Assembly: GCF_002939475.1 (NCBI RefSeq)
Contig: NZ_PKFQ01000001.1
Coordinates: 4,151,001-4,215,000 of the forward strand
Direction: 5' to 3'
Length of the DNA stretch: 64,000 bases
Source: Streptomyces cinnamoneus
GTDB taxonomy: Bacteria; Actinomycetota; Actinomycetes; Streptomycetales; Streptomycetaceae
The translations under genes and the position numbers were made by a program. Within the stretch, counting starts at the first letter, position 1, and each line of letters begins with the position of its first letter. A model generated the notes under the pieces. That model saw nothing but the letters and a program-made list of their open reading frames with translations. It had not been told where the DNA came from and searched no databases. Positions 8,164-16,559 of the stretch are shown one piece after another.

Positions 8164-8852
8164 CGACCGAGACCACCGGACAAGCGGCGGAACGACACGT
8201 CAGGGTCGTGCTGGTGGACGACCACCGCATGTTCCGCACGGGCGTGCAGGCCGAGATCGGGGCCACCGACCGGACGGGCGTCGAGGTCGTCGGCGAGGCC
8301 GCCGACGTCGACCAGGCCCTCACAGTGATCACCGCGACCCGCCCGGAGGTCGTCCTCCTGGACGTCCACCTCCCCGGCGGCGGCGGGGTCGAGGTGCTGC
8401 GCCGCAGCGCCGCCATGATGACCGATCAGAACGCCCCCGTGCGCTTCCTCGCCCTGTCCGTCTCCGACGCCGCCGAGGACGTCATCGGCGTCATCCGCGG
8501 CGGCGCCCGCGGCTACGTCACCAAGAACATCACCGGCGACGACCTGGTGGACGCGGTGTTCCGGGTCAAGGACGGCGACGCCGTCTTCTCGCCCCGGCTG
8601 GCCGGCTTCGTCCTCGACGCCTTCGCCTCGACGGACGCGCCGCCGGTCGACGAGGACCTGGACCGGCTGACGCAGCGCGAACGCGAGGTGCTGCGGCTCA
8701 TCGCGCGTGGCTACGCCTACAAGGAGATCGCCAAGCAGCTCTTCATCTCGGTGAAGACCGTGGAGTCGCACGTCTCGGCCGTGCTGCGCAAGCTCCAGCT
8801 GTCCAACCGGCACGAGCTGACGCGCTGGGCGACGGCGCGACGCCTGGTCTGA
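8160..8852 (+). CDS. NarL/LiaR-type response regulator
   Basis: A 230-residue cytoplasmic regulator partnered with the PspC histidine kinase. The receiver domain (about 14-135) has VLVDDHRMFRTG and phosphoacceptor D68 in VVLLDVHLPGGGG, then a Lys in TKNITGDDL. The LuxR-type helix-turn-helix (about 165-225) reads LTQREREVLRLIARGYAYKEIAKQL, then SVKTVESHVSAVLRKLQLSNR. ATG 8160 overlaps the upstream TGA. Repeated CCCTGA elements at 5048-5078 and 6844-6859 are plausible targets. The regulator type is certain and the target genes are inferred. Confidence 0.94.
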   Translation: MTTETTGQAAERHVRVVLVDDHRMFRTGVQAEIGATDRTGVEVVGEAADVDQALTVITATRPEVVLLDVHLPGGGGVEVLRRSAAMMTDQNAPVRFLALSVSDAAEDVIGVIRGGARGYVTKNITGDDLVDAVFRVKDGDAVFSPRLAGFVLDAFASTDAPPVDEDLDRLTQREREVLRLIARGYAYKEIAKQLFISVKTVESHVSAVLRKLQLSNRHELTRWATARRLV

Positions 8853-8867
8853 GCCGGCCGGGCGCGG

Positions 8868-8942
8868 CTACGCCCAGACCTGCTGGTGGCGGAAGGCGGC
8901 GCCCGCGTGTGTCCAGCGCGCCGCCGTGGGCGGTCGGCCACT
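8868..8942 (-). pseudogene. Possible gene-end relic
   Basis: On the minus strand a 24-codon open stretch between two stops has strongly G/C-biased third positions and reads RWTHAGAAFRHQQVWA before TAG. There is no start or ribosome site. It looks like the last codons of a lost gene, but could be chance. Confidence 0.2.
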
Positions 8943-9004
8943 TCAGGCCCGATGCGGTGGCAGGCACGGAACCCCTCCCGGTGCGTACGTGACGGAGTCG
9001 ACGC

Positions 9005-9019
9005 GCTACGCATCGTAGC
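9005..9019. promoter_or_regulatory. Inverted repeat GCTACG-CAT-CGTAGC
   Basis: A perfect 6+6 bp dyad with a 3-bp centre lies 122 bp before the esterase gene. It could be an operator or a short hairpin; nothing else in the 8943-9140 gap stands out. Confidence 0.35.
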
Positions 9020-9140
9020 AATCCTGCGGTTTCGGTGACCCTCTGCCACGCCGCCCGCCCTCGCGAGGGGAACCTGACCGCCCTCCCCGCCATCTAGCAC
9101 GGGCGAGAGCACAGCCCCACGAAACGAGAGCCGCCGCCCG

Positions 9141-10256
9141 ATGAGCCTGACGGGAACCCCGTTCTTCCTGACCGCGATCGCCCTGGTCGTGCTCGGCCTC
9201 GTGCTCCCCCTCACCCTGTGGGGCAGGATCGGCGGTCCCAAGCTCGTCCGGCACGTCACCCGGATCTTCATGCTGCTGTTCGCGCAGGCCACCGCGATCG
9301 TCCTGGTCTTCGTGATCGTCAACAACAGCAACGGGCTCTTCGACAACTGGGCCGACCTGCTGGGCACCGGCGACCACGTCAAGGTGGCGGCCGACCTCGG
9401 GCCCGACGGTACCGGCGGCAAGTCGGTCAAGGACGAACCGAAGGTCGTCCAGCCGTTCAAGCCTGCGTCCGACAAGCGCATGGGCCCCGGCGTCCGGGAG
9501 ACCCAGCTGAAGGGCCGAATATCCGGCGTCGAGGGCGAGGTCTACGTCTGGCTGCCGCCGCAGTACGACGACCCGGCGTACAAGGACAAGAAGTTCCCCG
9601 TCGTCGAGGTGCTGCCGGGCTTCCCCGGCTCGGCCAAGGCGTGGTTCGGCACCCTCGACGTCAACACGCAGCTCAAGCCGATGATGGAGAAGGGCGAGGT
9701 CGCGCCCTTCATCATCGTGGCCCCGCGCACCACGCTCCTCGGCGACGTCGACACCGGCTGCGCCAACATCCCGGGCAAGGTCAACGCGGACACCTGGCTG
9801 AGCGTGGACGTCCGGAAGATGGTCGTCGACACCTTCCGCGTGTCCGACAAGCCCGACGGCTGGGCCGTCGCCGGCTACTCCGCCGGCGCCCACTGCGCCA
9901 CCAAGCTGGCCGTCGCCCACCCCGACCGCTACCGCGCCGGCGTGAGCCTCTCCGGCTACAACGACCCCTCCGGCGAGCCCGCCTCCCTCACGGCGAAGAC
10001 GCCGCAGCTGCGCGACGAGAACAACCCCTGGAAGATGCTCCAGCGCGCCAAGACCCCGCCGCACGTGGCGCTGTTCATCTCCGGCGCCGAGGGCGACGGC
10101 TACCAGGGCGGACTGGCCATCAAGCAGGCGGCCAAGGCGCCGACGACCGTGCAGGTCACCATGATCCCGGCGGGTGCGGGCGGCCATGGCACGGCCGTGT
10201 GGAAGCGGCAGGTGCCGGACGTCTTCCGCTGGCTGACCAAGCAGGTCTCCTACTGA
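9141..10256 (+). CDS. Membrane-anchored alpha/beta-hydrolase (esterase D / mycolyltransferase-like fold)
   Basis: A 371-residue protein with two N-terminal membrane helices (FFLTAIALVVLGLVLPLTLW and LLFAQATAIVLVFVIV) and a large outside domain. The hydrolase core includes VYVWLPPQYDDPAYKDKKFPVV, nucleophile S247 in GYSAGAHCATKLA, the later acidic region and a C-terminal GGHGTAVWKRQ that supplies the His. The arrangement matches the putative-esterase family that includes antigen 85-like and S-formylglutathione hydrolase-like enzymes. The substrate is unknown; the location suggests envelope or extracellular esters. It converges on the NlpC/P60 gene only 17 bp away. Confidence 0.85.
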   Translation: MSLTGTPFFLTAIALVVLGLVLPLTLWGRIGGPKLVRHVTRIFMLLFAQATAIVLVFVIVNNSNGLFDNWADLLGTGDHVKVAADLGPDGTGGKSVKDEPKVVQPFKPASDKRMGPGVRETQLKGRISGVEGEVYVWLPPQYDDPAYKDKKFPVVEVLPGFPGSAKAWFGTLDVNTQLKPMMEKGEVAPFIIVAPRTTLLGDVDTGCANIPGKVNADTWLSVDVRKMVVDTFRVSDKPDGWAVAGYSAGAHCATKLAVAHPDRYRAGVSLSGYNDPSGEPASLTAKTPQLRDENNPWKMLQRAKTPPHVALFISGAEGDGYQGGLAIKQAAKAPTTVQVTMIPAGAGGHGTAVWKRQVPDVFRWLTKQVSY

Positions 10257-10273
10257 CCACCCGCTGACGCGGC

Positions 10274-11344
10274 TCACACGGGCCGGGACGCCCCCGCGAA
10301 CGGCATCTCGCTGATCGGCGCGACCCGCACCGGCGCCCCCGGGTGCGGGGCGTGGATCATCTGGCCGTGGCCGACGTAGAGCCCCACATGGCTGATGCCG
10401 GAGTAGAAGAAGACCAGGTCGCCGGGGGCGAGCTGGGAGCGGGCCACCCGTCGGCCGGCGTTGATCTGGGTGTAGGTCGTGCGCGGCAGCGACACGCCCG
10501 CCGCCTGCCAGGCGGCCTGCGTCAGCCCCGAGCAGTCGAAGGCGGACGGCCCGGTCGCCCCCCACACGTAGGGCTTGCCGATCGCCGAGTAGGCGTAGGC
10601 CACCGCCTGGGCGGCGCGTGAGGAGGGGGCCGGGACCGCGGCCTGCACGGAGTCGACCGCCGCGTGTGCCGTGTCCGCGACGTGCGCGACGGGGGCGGCG
10701 CCCGTGTCGCCGCCCTCGACGGCCGCCCGCTCCTCGGAGGGCAGCTTCTCCAGGAGGCGCCTGGCCTCCTCGAGCCGCGTCTCGATGATGTGCTTGTGCG
10801 CGGCGAGCGCGGCCTGCTCGCCCTTGAGCTCGGCCAGGCGGGCGTCGGCGGTCGTGCGCACCCGCCGTACGTCCCGCAGTTCGTCGCGCACCCGGGCGAC
10901 GGCGATGGCCTGCCGGTCGCCCGCGCGGTCGGCCAGCGAGGCGTCGCGCAGGAAGCGGTCGGGCGAGTCGGACAGCAGCAGCCGGACGCCGACGGGGACG
11001 CCGCCGGAGCGGTACTGGGCGGTGGCGTACGAGCCGAGGGCGTTGCGGGCGGCGTTGAGGCGCTCGGTCTTGCGGGCGGCCTCGTCCGTCAGCCGGTCCA
11101 GCGCGGCCCGGGCGCGGTCGGCGCGCTCCTTCACGCCGTTGTACCGGTCGGTGGCGACCTCGGCCTCCTGGTAGTACCGCGCGACCTGTGCCTTCAGCTG
11201 GGTGGGGGTGGGCGCCGGGGCGGCGTGACCCGTGCCGTCGAGGGCCGTGGCCGTGGCGGCTCCGGCGAGGGCGAGGGTCACCGCGGTCCGGGCGGCCGTG
11301 CTGCCGGTGAACGGGTTCTGCTTGGGCTTTCGGTGCGACGCCAC
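10274..11344 (-). CDS. Secreted NlpC/P60 (C40) peptidoglycan endopeptidase
   Basis: A 356-residue exported protein. The start is placed at GTG 11344, giving ASHRKPKQNPF, a common opening for Streptomyces proteins of this type; GTG 11356 with GGAAGG closer by is an alternative. A hydrophobic signal segment (TAVTLALAGAATATAL) and a long coiled coil (about 50-220, KAQVARYYQEAEVATDRYNG onward) precede the NlpC/P60 domain (about 245-356). Catalytic Cys lies in SAFDCSGLTQAAW, His in ISHVGLYVG, and a third polar residue in MIHAPHPG. It probably cuts stem peptides in the cell wall during growth or division. Confidence 0.92.
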   Translation of the reverse strand: MASHRKPKQNPFTGSTAARTAVTLALAGAATATALDGTGHAAPAPTPTQLKAQVARYYQEAEVATDRYNGVKERADRARAALDRLTDEAARKTERLNAARNALGSYATAQYRSGGVPVGVRLLLSDSPDRFLRDASLADRAGDRQAIAVARVRDELRDVRRVRTTADARLAELKGEQAALAAHKHIIETRLEEARRLLEKLPSEERAAVEGGDTGAAPVAHVADTAHAAVDSVQAAVPAPSSRAAQAVAYAYSAIGKPYVWGATGPSAFDCSGLTQAAWQAAGVSLPRTTYTQINAGRRVARSQLAPGDLVFFYSGISHVGLYVGHGQMIHAPHPGAPVRVAPISEMPFAGASRPV

Positions 11345-11609
11345 GACGGCCGTCACTTCCTTCCGGTCCGGCACGAGATGCCCGGCGGTGGCCCGTGCGA
11401 GGGGGGAGAGGCGGGCCACCGCCGTCTGGAGGAGGACGCTAAACCTGAAGGTCACGTGGAAACGGCCATGACCGCTATTGCCCTGAATCCGCTGTTTGGT
11501 GACCGCTCGTGGCCGGTCGGCCGCCGCCCGTACGGAAGGAAGCCGCCCGCGACTGATCGAAGCGGTGTTCCTGCCGGACCTGGCCGTGAGCAGGTGCTAT
11601 GGCCCCGGC

Positions 11610-11622
11610 TAGGGTCGCCCCC
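11610..11622 (+). promoter_or_regulatory. Leaderless -10 box (TAGGGT) of the small membrane protein gene
   Basis: TAGGGT at 11610-11615 is followed by 7 nt and then ATG 11623, the standard spacing for a leaderless Streptomyces transcript. There is no ribosome-binding site, which supports this start over ATG 11599. Confidence 0.6.
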
Positions 11623-11976
11623 ATGGACGTACTCATTCACGCCGTCGTCGGCCTGCACATCATCGGCATCGCCGCGCTGCTCGGCGGCTTCATGACCCAG
11701 ATGAAGGCCATGGGCAAGGGCGAGGCCCGCATGGTTCCGGCCATGCTGCACGGCGCGCTGACCATGCTGGTGACCGGCGTCGCGCTGGTCGGCCTCAACC
11801 AGGCCGAGGACCACACGGTCAACACCTTCAAGATCGGTGTGAAGCTGGCCCTGCTGATCATGATCCTGGGCCTGGTGTACGTCAAGCGCGACGAGGAGAA
11901 GGTCGACGCGGCCTCCTTCGGCGTCGTGGGAGCGGCCACGGCGGCCAACGTCTTCATCGCCGTCCTGTGGGTGTGA
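11623..11976 (+). CDS. Small membrane protein of unknown function
   Basis: A 117-residue protein with about four hydrophobic helices: MDVLIHAVVGLHIIGIAALL, MLHGALTMLVTGVALVGL, IGVKLALLIMILGLVYV and FGVVGAATAANVFIAVLWV. Short charged loops (KAMGKGEARM, KRDEEKVDA) join them. It resembles conserved actinobacterial inner-membrane proteins found beside pcrA, but no functional residues are obvious. The gene is probably leaderless and monocistronic. Function unknown. Confidence 0.8.
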   Translation: MDVLIHAVVGLHIIGIAALLGGFMTQMKAMGKGEARMVPAMLHGALTMLVTGVALVGLNQAEDHTVNTFKIGVKLALLIMILGLVYVKRDEEKVDAASFGVVGAATAANVFIAVLWV

Positions 11977-12039
11977 TCCCCGGTCCCGTGACCGTCGCCG
12001 GCTGTGGGAGTGGCCACTGTTGGCGGGATCCGGGACCGG

Positions 12040-12062
12040 CTGTCAGCGGGGCCGCCTAGACT
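12040..12062 (+). promoter_or_regulatory. PafBC-type (RecA-independent) DNA-damage promoter of pcrA
   Basis: CTGTCAGCG (12040-12048), 8 nt, then TAGACT (12057-12062) fit the mycobacterial/Streptomyces damage promoter TTGTCRGTG-N8-TANNNT with two substitutions in the upstream box and a perfect -10. The ATG follows 9 nt later, so the transcript is almost leaderless. A helicase is a fitting target. Confidence 0.6.
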
Positions 12063-12071
12063 CGGAAGGCG

Positions 12072-14546
12072 ATGAGCAGCCTCTTTGACGACAGCTTCCT
12101 GGCGGACCTGGCCCCCTCCGACGAGGAGCAGCCGCCGCCCCCGGAGGACGCGGCCCCCGAGTCCCTGCCGGACGACCTCTTCGGCGGTGCCTTCGACGCG
12201 CCCGTCCCGCGCGAGGCGTACTACCGCGACGGGGCCGCCCGCCCCGTCGTGGACCCCGCGGCGCTGCTGGACGGCATGAACGACCAGCAGCGTGCGGCCG
12301 TCGTGCACACCGGCTCGCCGCTGCTGATCGTCGCCGGCGCCGGCTCCGGCAAGACCCGCGTCCTCACGCACCGCATCGCTCATCTGCTGGGCTCCCGCCA
12401 CGTCCACCCCGGCCAGATCCTCGCGATCACGTTCACCAACAAGGCCGCGGGCGAGATGAAGGAGCGCGTCGAGCAGCTCGTCGGCCCGCGCGCCCACGCC
12501 ATGTGGGTCATGACCTTCCACAGCGCGTGCGTGCGGATCCTGCGCCGGGAGAGCAAGAAGCTGGGCTTCACGTCCTCCTTCTCGATCTACGACGCCGCCG
12601 ACTCCAAGCGGCTCATGGCGCTCGTCTGCCGGGACCTGGACCTCGATCCCAAGAAGTTCCCGCCCAAGTCGTTCAGCGCGAAGATCTCCAACCTCAAGAA
12701 CGAGCTCGTCGACGAGGAGACCTTCGCCGACCGGGCCGCCGACGGCTTCGAGAAGACGCTCGCCGAGGCGTACGTCATGTACCAGGCACGGCTGCGCGAG
12801 GCCAACGCCCTGGACTTCGACGACATCATCATGACCACCGTCCACCTGCTGCAGGCGTTCCCGGACGTGGCCGAGCACTACCGCCGCCGCTTCCGGCACG
12901 TCCTGGTCGACGAGTACCAGGACACCAACCACGCCCAGTACACCCTGGTGCGCGAGCTGGTCGGCACCCCCGAGAACTGCGGCGAGGAGGGCGTCGCCGA
13001 GCTGTGCGTCGTGGGCGACGCCGACCAGTCGATCTACGCCTTCCGCGGTGCCACCATCCGCAACATCCTCCAGTTCGAGGAGGACTACCCGGACGCCACC
13101 ACGATCCTGCTGGAGCAGAACTACCGCTCCACGCAGACCATCCTCAGCGCCGCCAACGCGGTGATCGAGCGCAATCAGAACCGCCGCCCGAAGAACCTGT
13201 GGACCGAGGCCGGCGCGGGCGCCTCCATCACCGGCTACGTCGCCGACACCGAGCACGACGAGGCCCAGTTCGTCGCCGACGAGATCGACCGGCTCACGGA
13301 CTCCGGCGACGCCAAGGCCGGGGACGTCGCCGTCTTCTACCGGACCAACGCCCAGTCCCGCGTCTTCGAAGAGATCTTCATCCGCGTGGGCCTGCCGTAC
13401 AAGGTCATCGGCGGCGTCCGCTTCTACGAGCGCAAGGAGGTCCGGGACGTCCTCGCCTACCTGCGCGTGCTCGCCAACCCCGAGGACACCGTGCCCCTGC
13501 GCCGCATCCTCAACGTGCCCAAGCGCGGCATCGGCGAGCGCGCCGAGGCCATGATCGACGCGTTGTCGCTGCGCGAGAAGGTCAGCTTCGCGCAGGCGCT
13601 GCGCCGCGTGGACGAGGCGTACGGCATGGCGCCCCGCTCGGCGAACGCCGTCAAGCGCTTCAACGCCCTGATGGAGGAGCTCCGCACGATCGTGGAGTCG
13701 GGCGCCGGCCCGGCGACCGTGCTGGAGGCGGTGCTGGAGCGCACGGGTTACCTGGCGGAGCTCCAGGCGTCCACCGACCCGCAGGACGAGACCCGCGTCG
13801 AGAACCTCCAGGAGCTCGCCGCCGTCGCCCTCGAGTTCGAGCAGGAGCGCACGGAGGAGGAGCCCGGGACGCTGGCCGACTTCCTGGAGAAGGTCGCCCT
13901 CGTCGCCGACTCCGACCAGATCCCCGACGAGGACACCGAGGGCGGCGGCGTCATCACGCTGATGACCCTCCACACCGCCAAGGGCCTGGAGTTCCCCGTC
14001 GTCTTCCTCACCGGCATGGAGGACGGCGTCTTCCCGCACATGCGGGCCCTCGGCCAGGCCAAGGAGCTGGAGGAGGAGCGCCGGCTCGCCTACGTGGGCA
14101 TCACGCGTGCGCGCGAGCGGCTGTATCTGACCCGGGCGAGCATGCGCAGCGCCTGGGGGCAGCCCTCCTACAACCCGCCGTCGCGGTTCCTGGAGGAGAT
14201 CCCCGACCAGTACCTGGACTGGCGCCGAACCGGGCCGGCGACGCCCTCGGCCTCCTCGCTGGGGGCCGGCTCGGGCATCACCTCGGGGTTCTCCTCGTCG
14301 TTCGCCTCACGCTCCGGGGGGTCCGGCGGCGGCAAGGCGGGGCCGAGTGGTTTCGCCACGCGGCGGGCCAAGGACCGGCCGGTCGTGGCGCTGGCCATCG
14401 GCGACCGGGTCACGCACGACTCGTTCGGGCTCGGCACGGTCGTCGCCGTCAAGGGCGGCGGTGACAACGCCGAGGCCACGATCGACTTCGGGGACGAGAA
14501 GCCCAAGCGACTGCTGCTGCGGTACGCGCCGGTGGAGAAGCTCTAG
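12072..14546 (+). CDS. pcrA: ATP-dependent DNA helicase PcrA (UvrD/Rep, SF1A)
   Basis: An 824-residue 3'-to-5' helicase for repair and replication-fork maintenance. Motifs in order: Q motif MNDQQRAAVVH, Walker A AGAGSGKTRVLTHR, TFTNKAAGEM, Walker B VLVDEYQDTN, GDADQSIYAFRGA, LEQNYRST, TLHTAKGLEFPVVFLTGMEDGVFPH in pieces and VGITRARERLYLT. An acidic Pro-rich N-terminus (about 1-60) and a C-terminal Tudor-like segment (IGDRVTHDSFGLGTVVAVKG) match actinobacterial PcrA. The linker before it is Gly/Ser-rich. The damage-type promoter is described separately. Confidence 0.97.
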   Translation: MSSLFDDSFLADLAPSDEEQPPPPEDAAPESLPDDLFGGAFDAPVPREAYYRDGAARPVVDPAALLDGMNDQQRAAVVHTGSPLLIVAGAGSGKTRVLTHRIAHLLGSRHVHPGQILAITFTNKAAGEMKERVEQLVGPRAHAMWVMTFHSACVRILRRESKKLGFTSSFSIYDAADSKRLMALVCRDLDLDPKKFPPKSFSAKISNLKNELVDEETFADRAADGFEKTLAEAYVMYQARLREANALDFDDIIMTTVHLLQAFPDVAEHYRRRFRHVLVDEYQDTNHAQYTLVRELVGTPENCGEEGVAELCVVGDADQSIYAFRGATIRNILQFEEDYPDATTILLEQNYRSTQTILSAANAVIERNQNRRPKNLWTEAGAGASITGYVADTEHDEAQFVADEIDRLTDSGDAKAGDVAVFYRTNAQSRVFEEIFIRVGLPYKVIGGVRFYERKEVRDVLAYLRVLANPEDTVPLRRILNVPKRGIGERAEAMIDALSLREKVSFAQALRRVDEAYGMAPRSANAVKRFNALMEELRTIVESGAGPATVLEAVLERTGYLAELQASTDPQDETRVENLQELAAVALEFEQERTEEEPGTLADFLEKVALVADSDQIPDEDTEGGGVITLMTLHTAKGLEFPVVFLTGMEDGVFPHMRALGQAKELEEERRLAYVGITRARERLYLTRASMRSAWGQPSYNPPSRFLEEIPDQYLDWRRTGPATPSASSLGAGSGITSGFSSSFASRSGGSGGGKAGPSGFATRRAKDRPVVALAIGDRVTHDSFGLGTVVAVKGGGDNAEATIDFGDEKPKRLLLRYAPVEKL

Positions 14547-14593
14547 CCGGGGCGGGAGCCGCGGACGCGGCTACGGACAGCTGAAGCGGACGC

Positions 14594-14615
14594 GGCCCCG
14601 GCTTCGGGCGGGGCC
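14594..14615 (+). terminator. Hairpin after pcrA
   Basis: GGCCCCG (14594-14600) and CGGGGCC (14609-14615) form a perfect 7-bp stem with an 8-nt loop. It lies between the convergent pcrA and M23 genes and could serve both. Confidence 0.55.
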
Positions 14616-14626
14616 ACCCGCCCTCA

Positions 14627-16306
14627 TCACGTCGGGTCGAGGTCGTGGCTGCGCAGCCACGGCAGCGGGTCGACGGCCGAGCCGCCGGGCCGTACCTCGA
14701 AGTGCAGGTGCGGGCCGGTGGAGTTGCCGGAGTTGCCGGAGTACGCGATGACGTCCCCGGCCTTGACGGACCCGGACCTGACCTTGGTGCTGCTGAGGTG
14801 GCAGTACCAGGTCTCGGTGCCGTCCGGCGCCGTCACTATGGCCATGTTGCCGTAGGCGACGTTGTACTGGGTGCGCACCGTGCCGTCGGTGGCGGCCATG
14901 ACGGGGGTGCCGTAGCTGACGGGGAAGTCGATGCCGGTGTGCACCGACATCCAGTTGACGCCCGCCTGCCCGTACATCGCGCTCAGCCCGTGCTGGGTGA
15001 CGGGCAGCGAGAACTTCGGCCGCTCGCGCTCCTTGCGCGCGGCTTCCTCGGCCTTGCGCTTGCGCTCCTCGTCCTGGCGGGCCTTGAGGTCGATCCGCTC
15101 CTGGGTGCGGTTGGCGCGGGTGGCGAAGTCGTCGGCGCCCCGGCTGAGGCCGGCGAGCTGGGTGTCCAGCTGGCTGTTGGCCGCCGAGAGCTTGACGGAG
15201 GTGTCCGGGGCGGCGGCGGCCGTGGCCTTCGGGGCCTCCTTGTCGCCGCCGCTCACGACGGAGGCGGCGGCGATGCCGGCGACGCCCATGACCGCGACCG
15301 AGGGAACGGCGACGGTGAGCAGCGCCTTGCGGCGGGGGCGGTAGCCGGCGCGGGAGGGCGCGTTGCTCTTGCGCCTGGCGCTGCGGCCGGGGGCCGGGGC
15401 GGTCTCCCGCTGGTGCGAGGGCGCGGTGTCGCGCTCCGCCTCCTCGGCCTCGACGACCGACATGGTGCGGGTCTCGGCGTCGGCGACGGACCGGGCGCCG
15501 GGGGCCTGAGCGGCGAGCGCCGGCTCGGCGTCGGGGAGACCGGCGTCGGAGAGGCCGGCCTCCGAGAGGTCGACCATGAGCGTGGGCGTGTGCGGGACGG
15601 TCGCCGTGTGCCGCGGCTCGGCGGCGGACTGCGGGCGGTGGTCGTCCATGGACGCGTAGGCGCTGGTGTCCCACATCTGGGTCTGCTGGGTGCTGATGTC
15701 CCACTGGCCCGACGGATCGGACTGGCCCGAGGGGCCGCCCGGCTGCGCCGACTGGTCGACGGTGTTCCAGGCCGTGGCCGCGTACTGGCCGGTGGAGTTC
15801 CAGCCCTGGTGCTGTGCCTGGTCGTAGGCGCCGGTGTCCCACGGGCCCGACTGGTAGCCCTGGCCGGACGTGTCGTACGAACCGGCCGCGGAGCCGGCCG
15901 CGCTCCAGGCGCCCGTGTCCCACTGGCCGCTGTGCGCACCGGAGGTGTCCCACTGGCCGCTGTGGTGGTGGTCGTGACCGTGACCGGTGGGGGCCTGGTC
16001 GCCGTAGGTGCCGAGGTCGTGCTGGCCGGTGTCGTGGGCCCCGAGGTCGTGGCCGCTGAAATCCCACGTCTGGGTGTGCCCGGCGACGCCCCACTGGGCG
16101 GCGGTGTCCCACTGGCCGGACGTGTCCGACGCGCCGGGAGCGGCCCACTGGCCGGTGTCGTACCCGGCGTGGCCGTCGTATCCGGCGTAGGTCTGCTGAC
16201 TGCTCTGCTGCCCGTACGGGCCATAGTGCCCGTAGGAACCATCGGGAGCGGGAACGGTCGGGCCGGAGCCCGCCGACGGGTGACGGTCGTTCACCACCAC
16301 TTCCAT
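14627..16306 (-). CDS. Membrane-anchored M23 family metallopeptidase with Trp/Asp/Thr repeat region
   Basis: A 559-residue cell-wall peptidase. Residues about 50-225 are low-complexity with many G/S-QWDT repeats (SGQWDT, GPWDTG, MWDTSA). An acidic stretch follows, then a basic patch (RRKSNAPSRAGYRPRRK), one membrane helix (about 328-351), a coiled coil (about 370-430) and the M23 domain (about 435-559). Zinc ligands are in H456-TGID and the later GPHLHFE. Thus the repeat region should be cytoplasmic and the peptidase outside. ATG 16306 is used; GTG 16294 (giving NDRHPSAGSG) is a good alternative. It probably trims peptidoglycan cross-links. Confidence 0.9.
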   Translation of the reverse strand: MEVVVNDRHPSAGSGPTVPAPDGSYGHYGPYGQQSSQQTYAGYDGHAGYDTGQWAAPGASDTSGQWDTAAQWGVAGHTQTWDFSGHDLGAHDTGQHDLGTYGDQAPTGHGHDHHHSGQWDTSGAHSGQWDTGAWSAAGSAAGSYDTSGQGYQSGPWDTGAYDQAQHQGWNSTGQYAATAWNTVDQSAQPGGPSGQSDPSGQWDISTQQTQMWDTSAYASMDDHRPQSAAEPRHTATVPHTPTLMVDLSEAGLSDAGLPDAEPALAAQAPGARSVADAETRTMSVVEAEEAERDTAPSHQRETAPAPGRSARRKSNAPSRAGYRPRRKALLTVAVPSVAVMGVAGIAAASVVSGGDKEAPKATAAAAPDTSVKLSAANSQLDTQLAGLSRGADDFATRANRTQERIDLKARQDEERKRKAEEAARKERERPKFSLPVTQHGLSAMYGQAGVNWMSVHTGIDFPVSYGTPVMAATDGTVRTQYNVAYGNMAIVTAPDGTETWYCHLSSTKVRSGSVKAGDVIAYSGNSGNSTGPHLHFEVRPGGSAVDPLPWLRSHDLDPT

Positions 16307-16559
16307 TTCGCCTTGGCAGCAGGAGAATTAGCGGCGACTGTACCCGGCGGTATGCGGCGACGACAATCTTCATCACGTTTCAGGCGGCCGGACGCTGGGC
16401 ATTTAGCCGCCTTTTGGTGGACTGAACCCGGATGGGTCGACCCGGCGTTCGATATTCGTTCGAGTGGAAATCGGATGCGCGGGGCCGCGGGGGAGTGGTA
16501 TCCGCGCCGACCCCGGCCCCCTGGAGCGGTGCCGGCAGCCGGAACGGCAAGTCCCGACG
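16307..16559 (-). promoter_or_regulatory. 253-bp leader upstream of the M23 gene
   Basis: On the minus strand the stretch is less GC-rich than its surroundings and holds a GGCGGC...GCCGCC hairpin (about 16383-16412) near AAACGTGATGAAG. A short open frame from ATG 16376 overlaps the M23 start in another frame. M23 genes of Streptomyces can carry c-di-AMP (ydaO) riboswitches; I looked for that consensus and could not recognise it here. Confidence 0.3.

Noticed and set aside
8853..9140. tRNA or small RNA in the gap before the esterase
   Set aside because: No cloverleaf, T-loop GTTCRA or CCA end was found; only a short dyad at 9005-9019.
16307..16559. ydaO (c-di-AMP) riboswitch before the M23 gene
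   Set aside because: The conserved core of that riboswitch could not be recognised; only a simple hairpin is seen.
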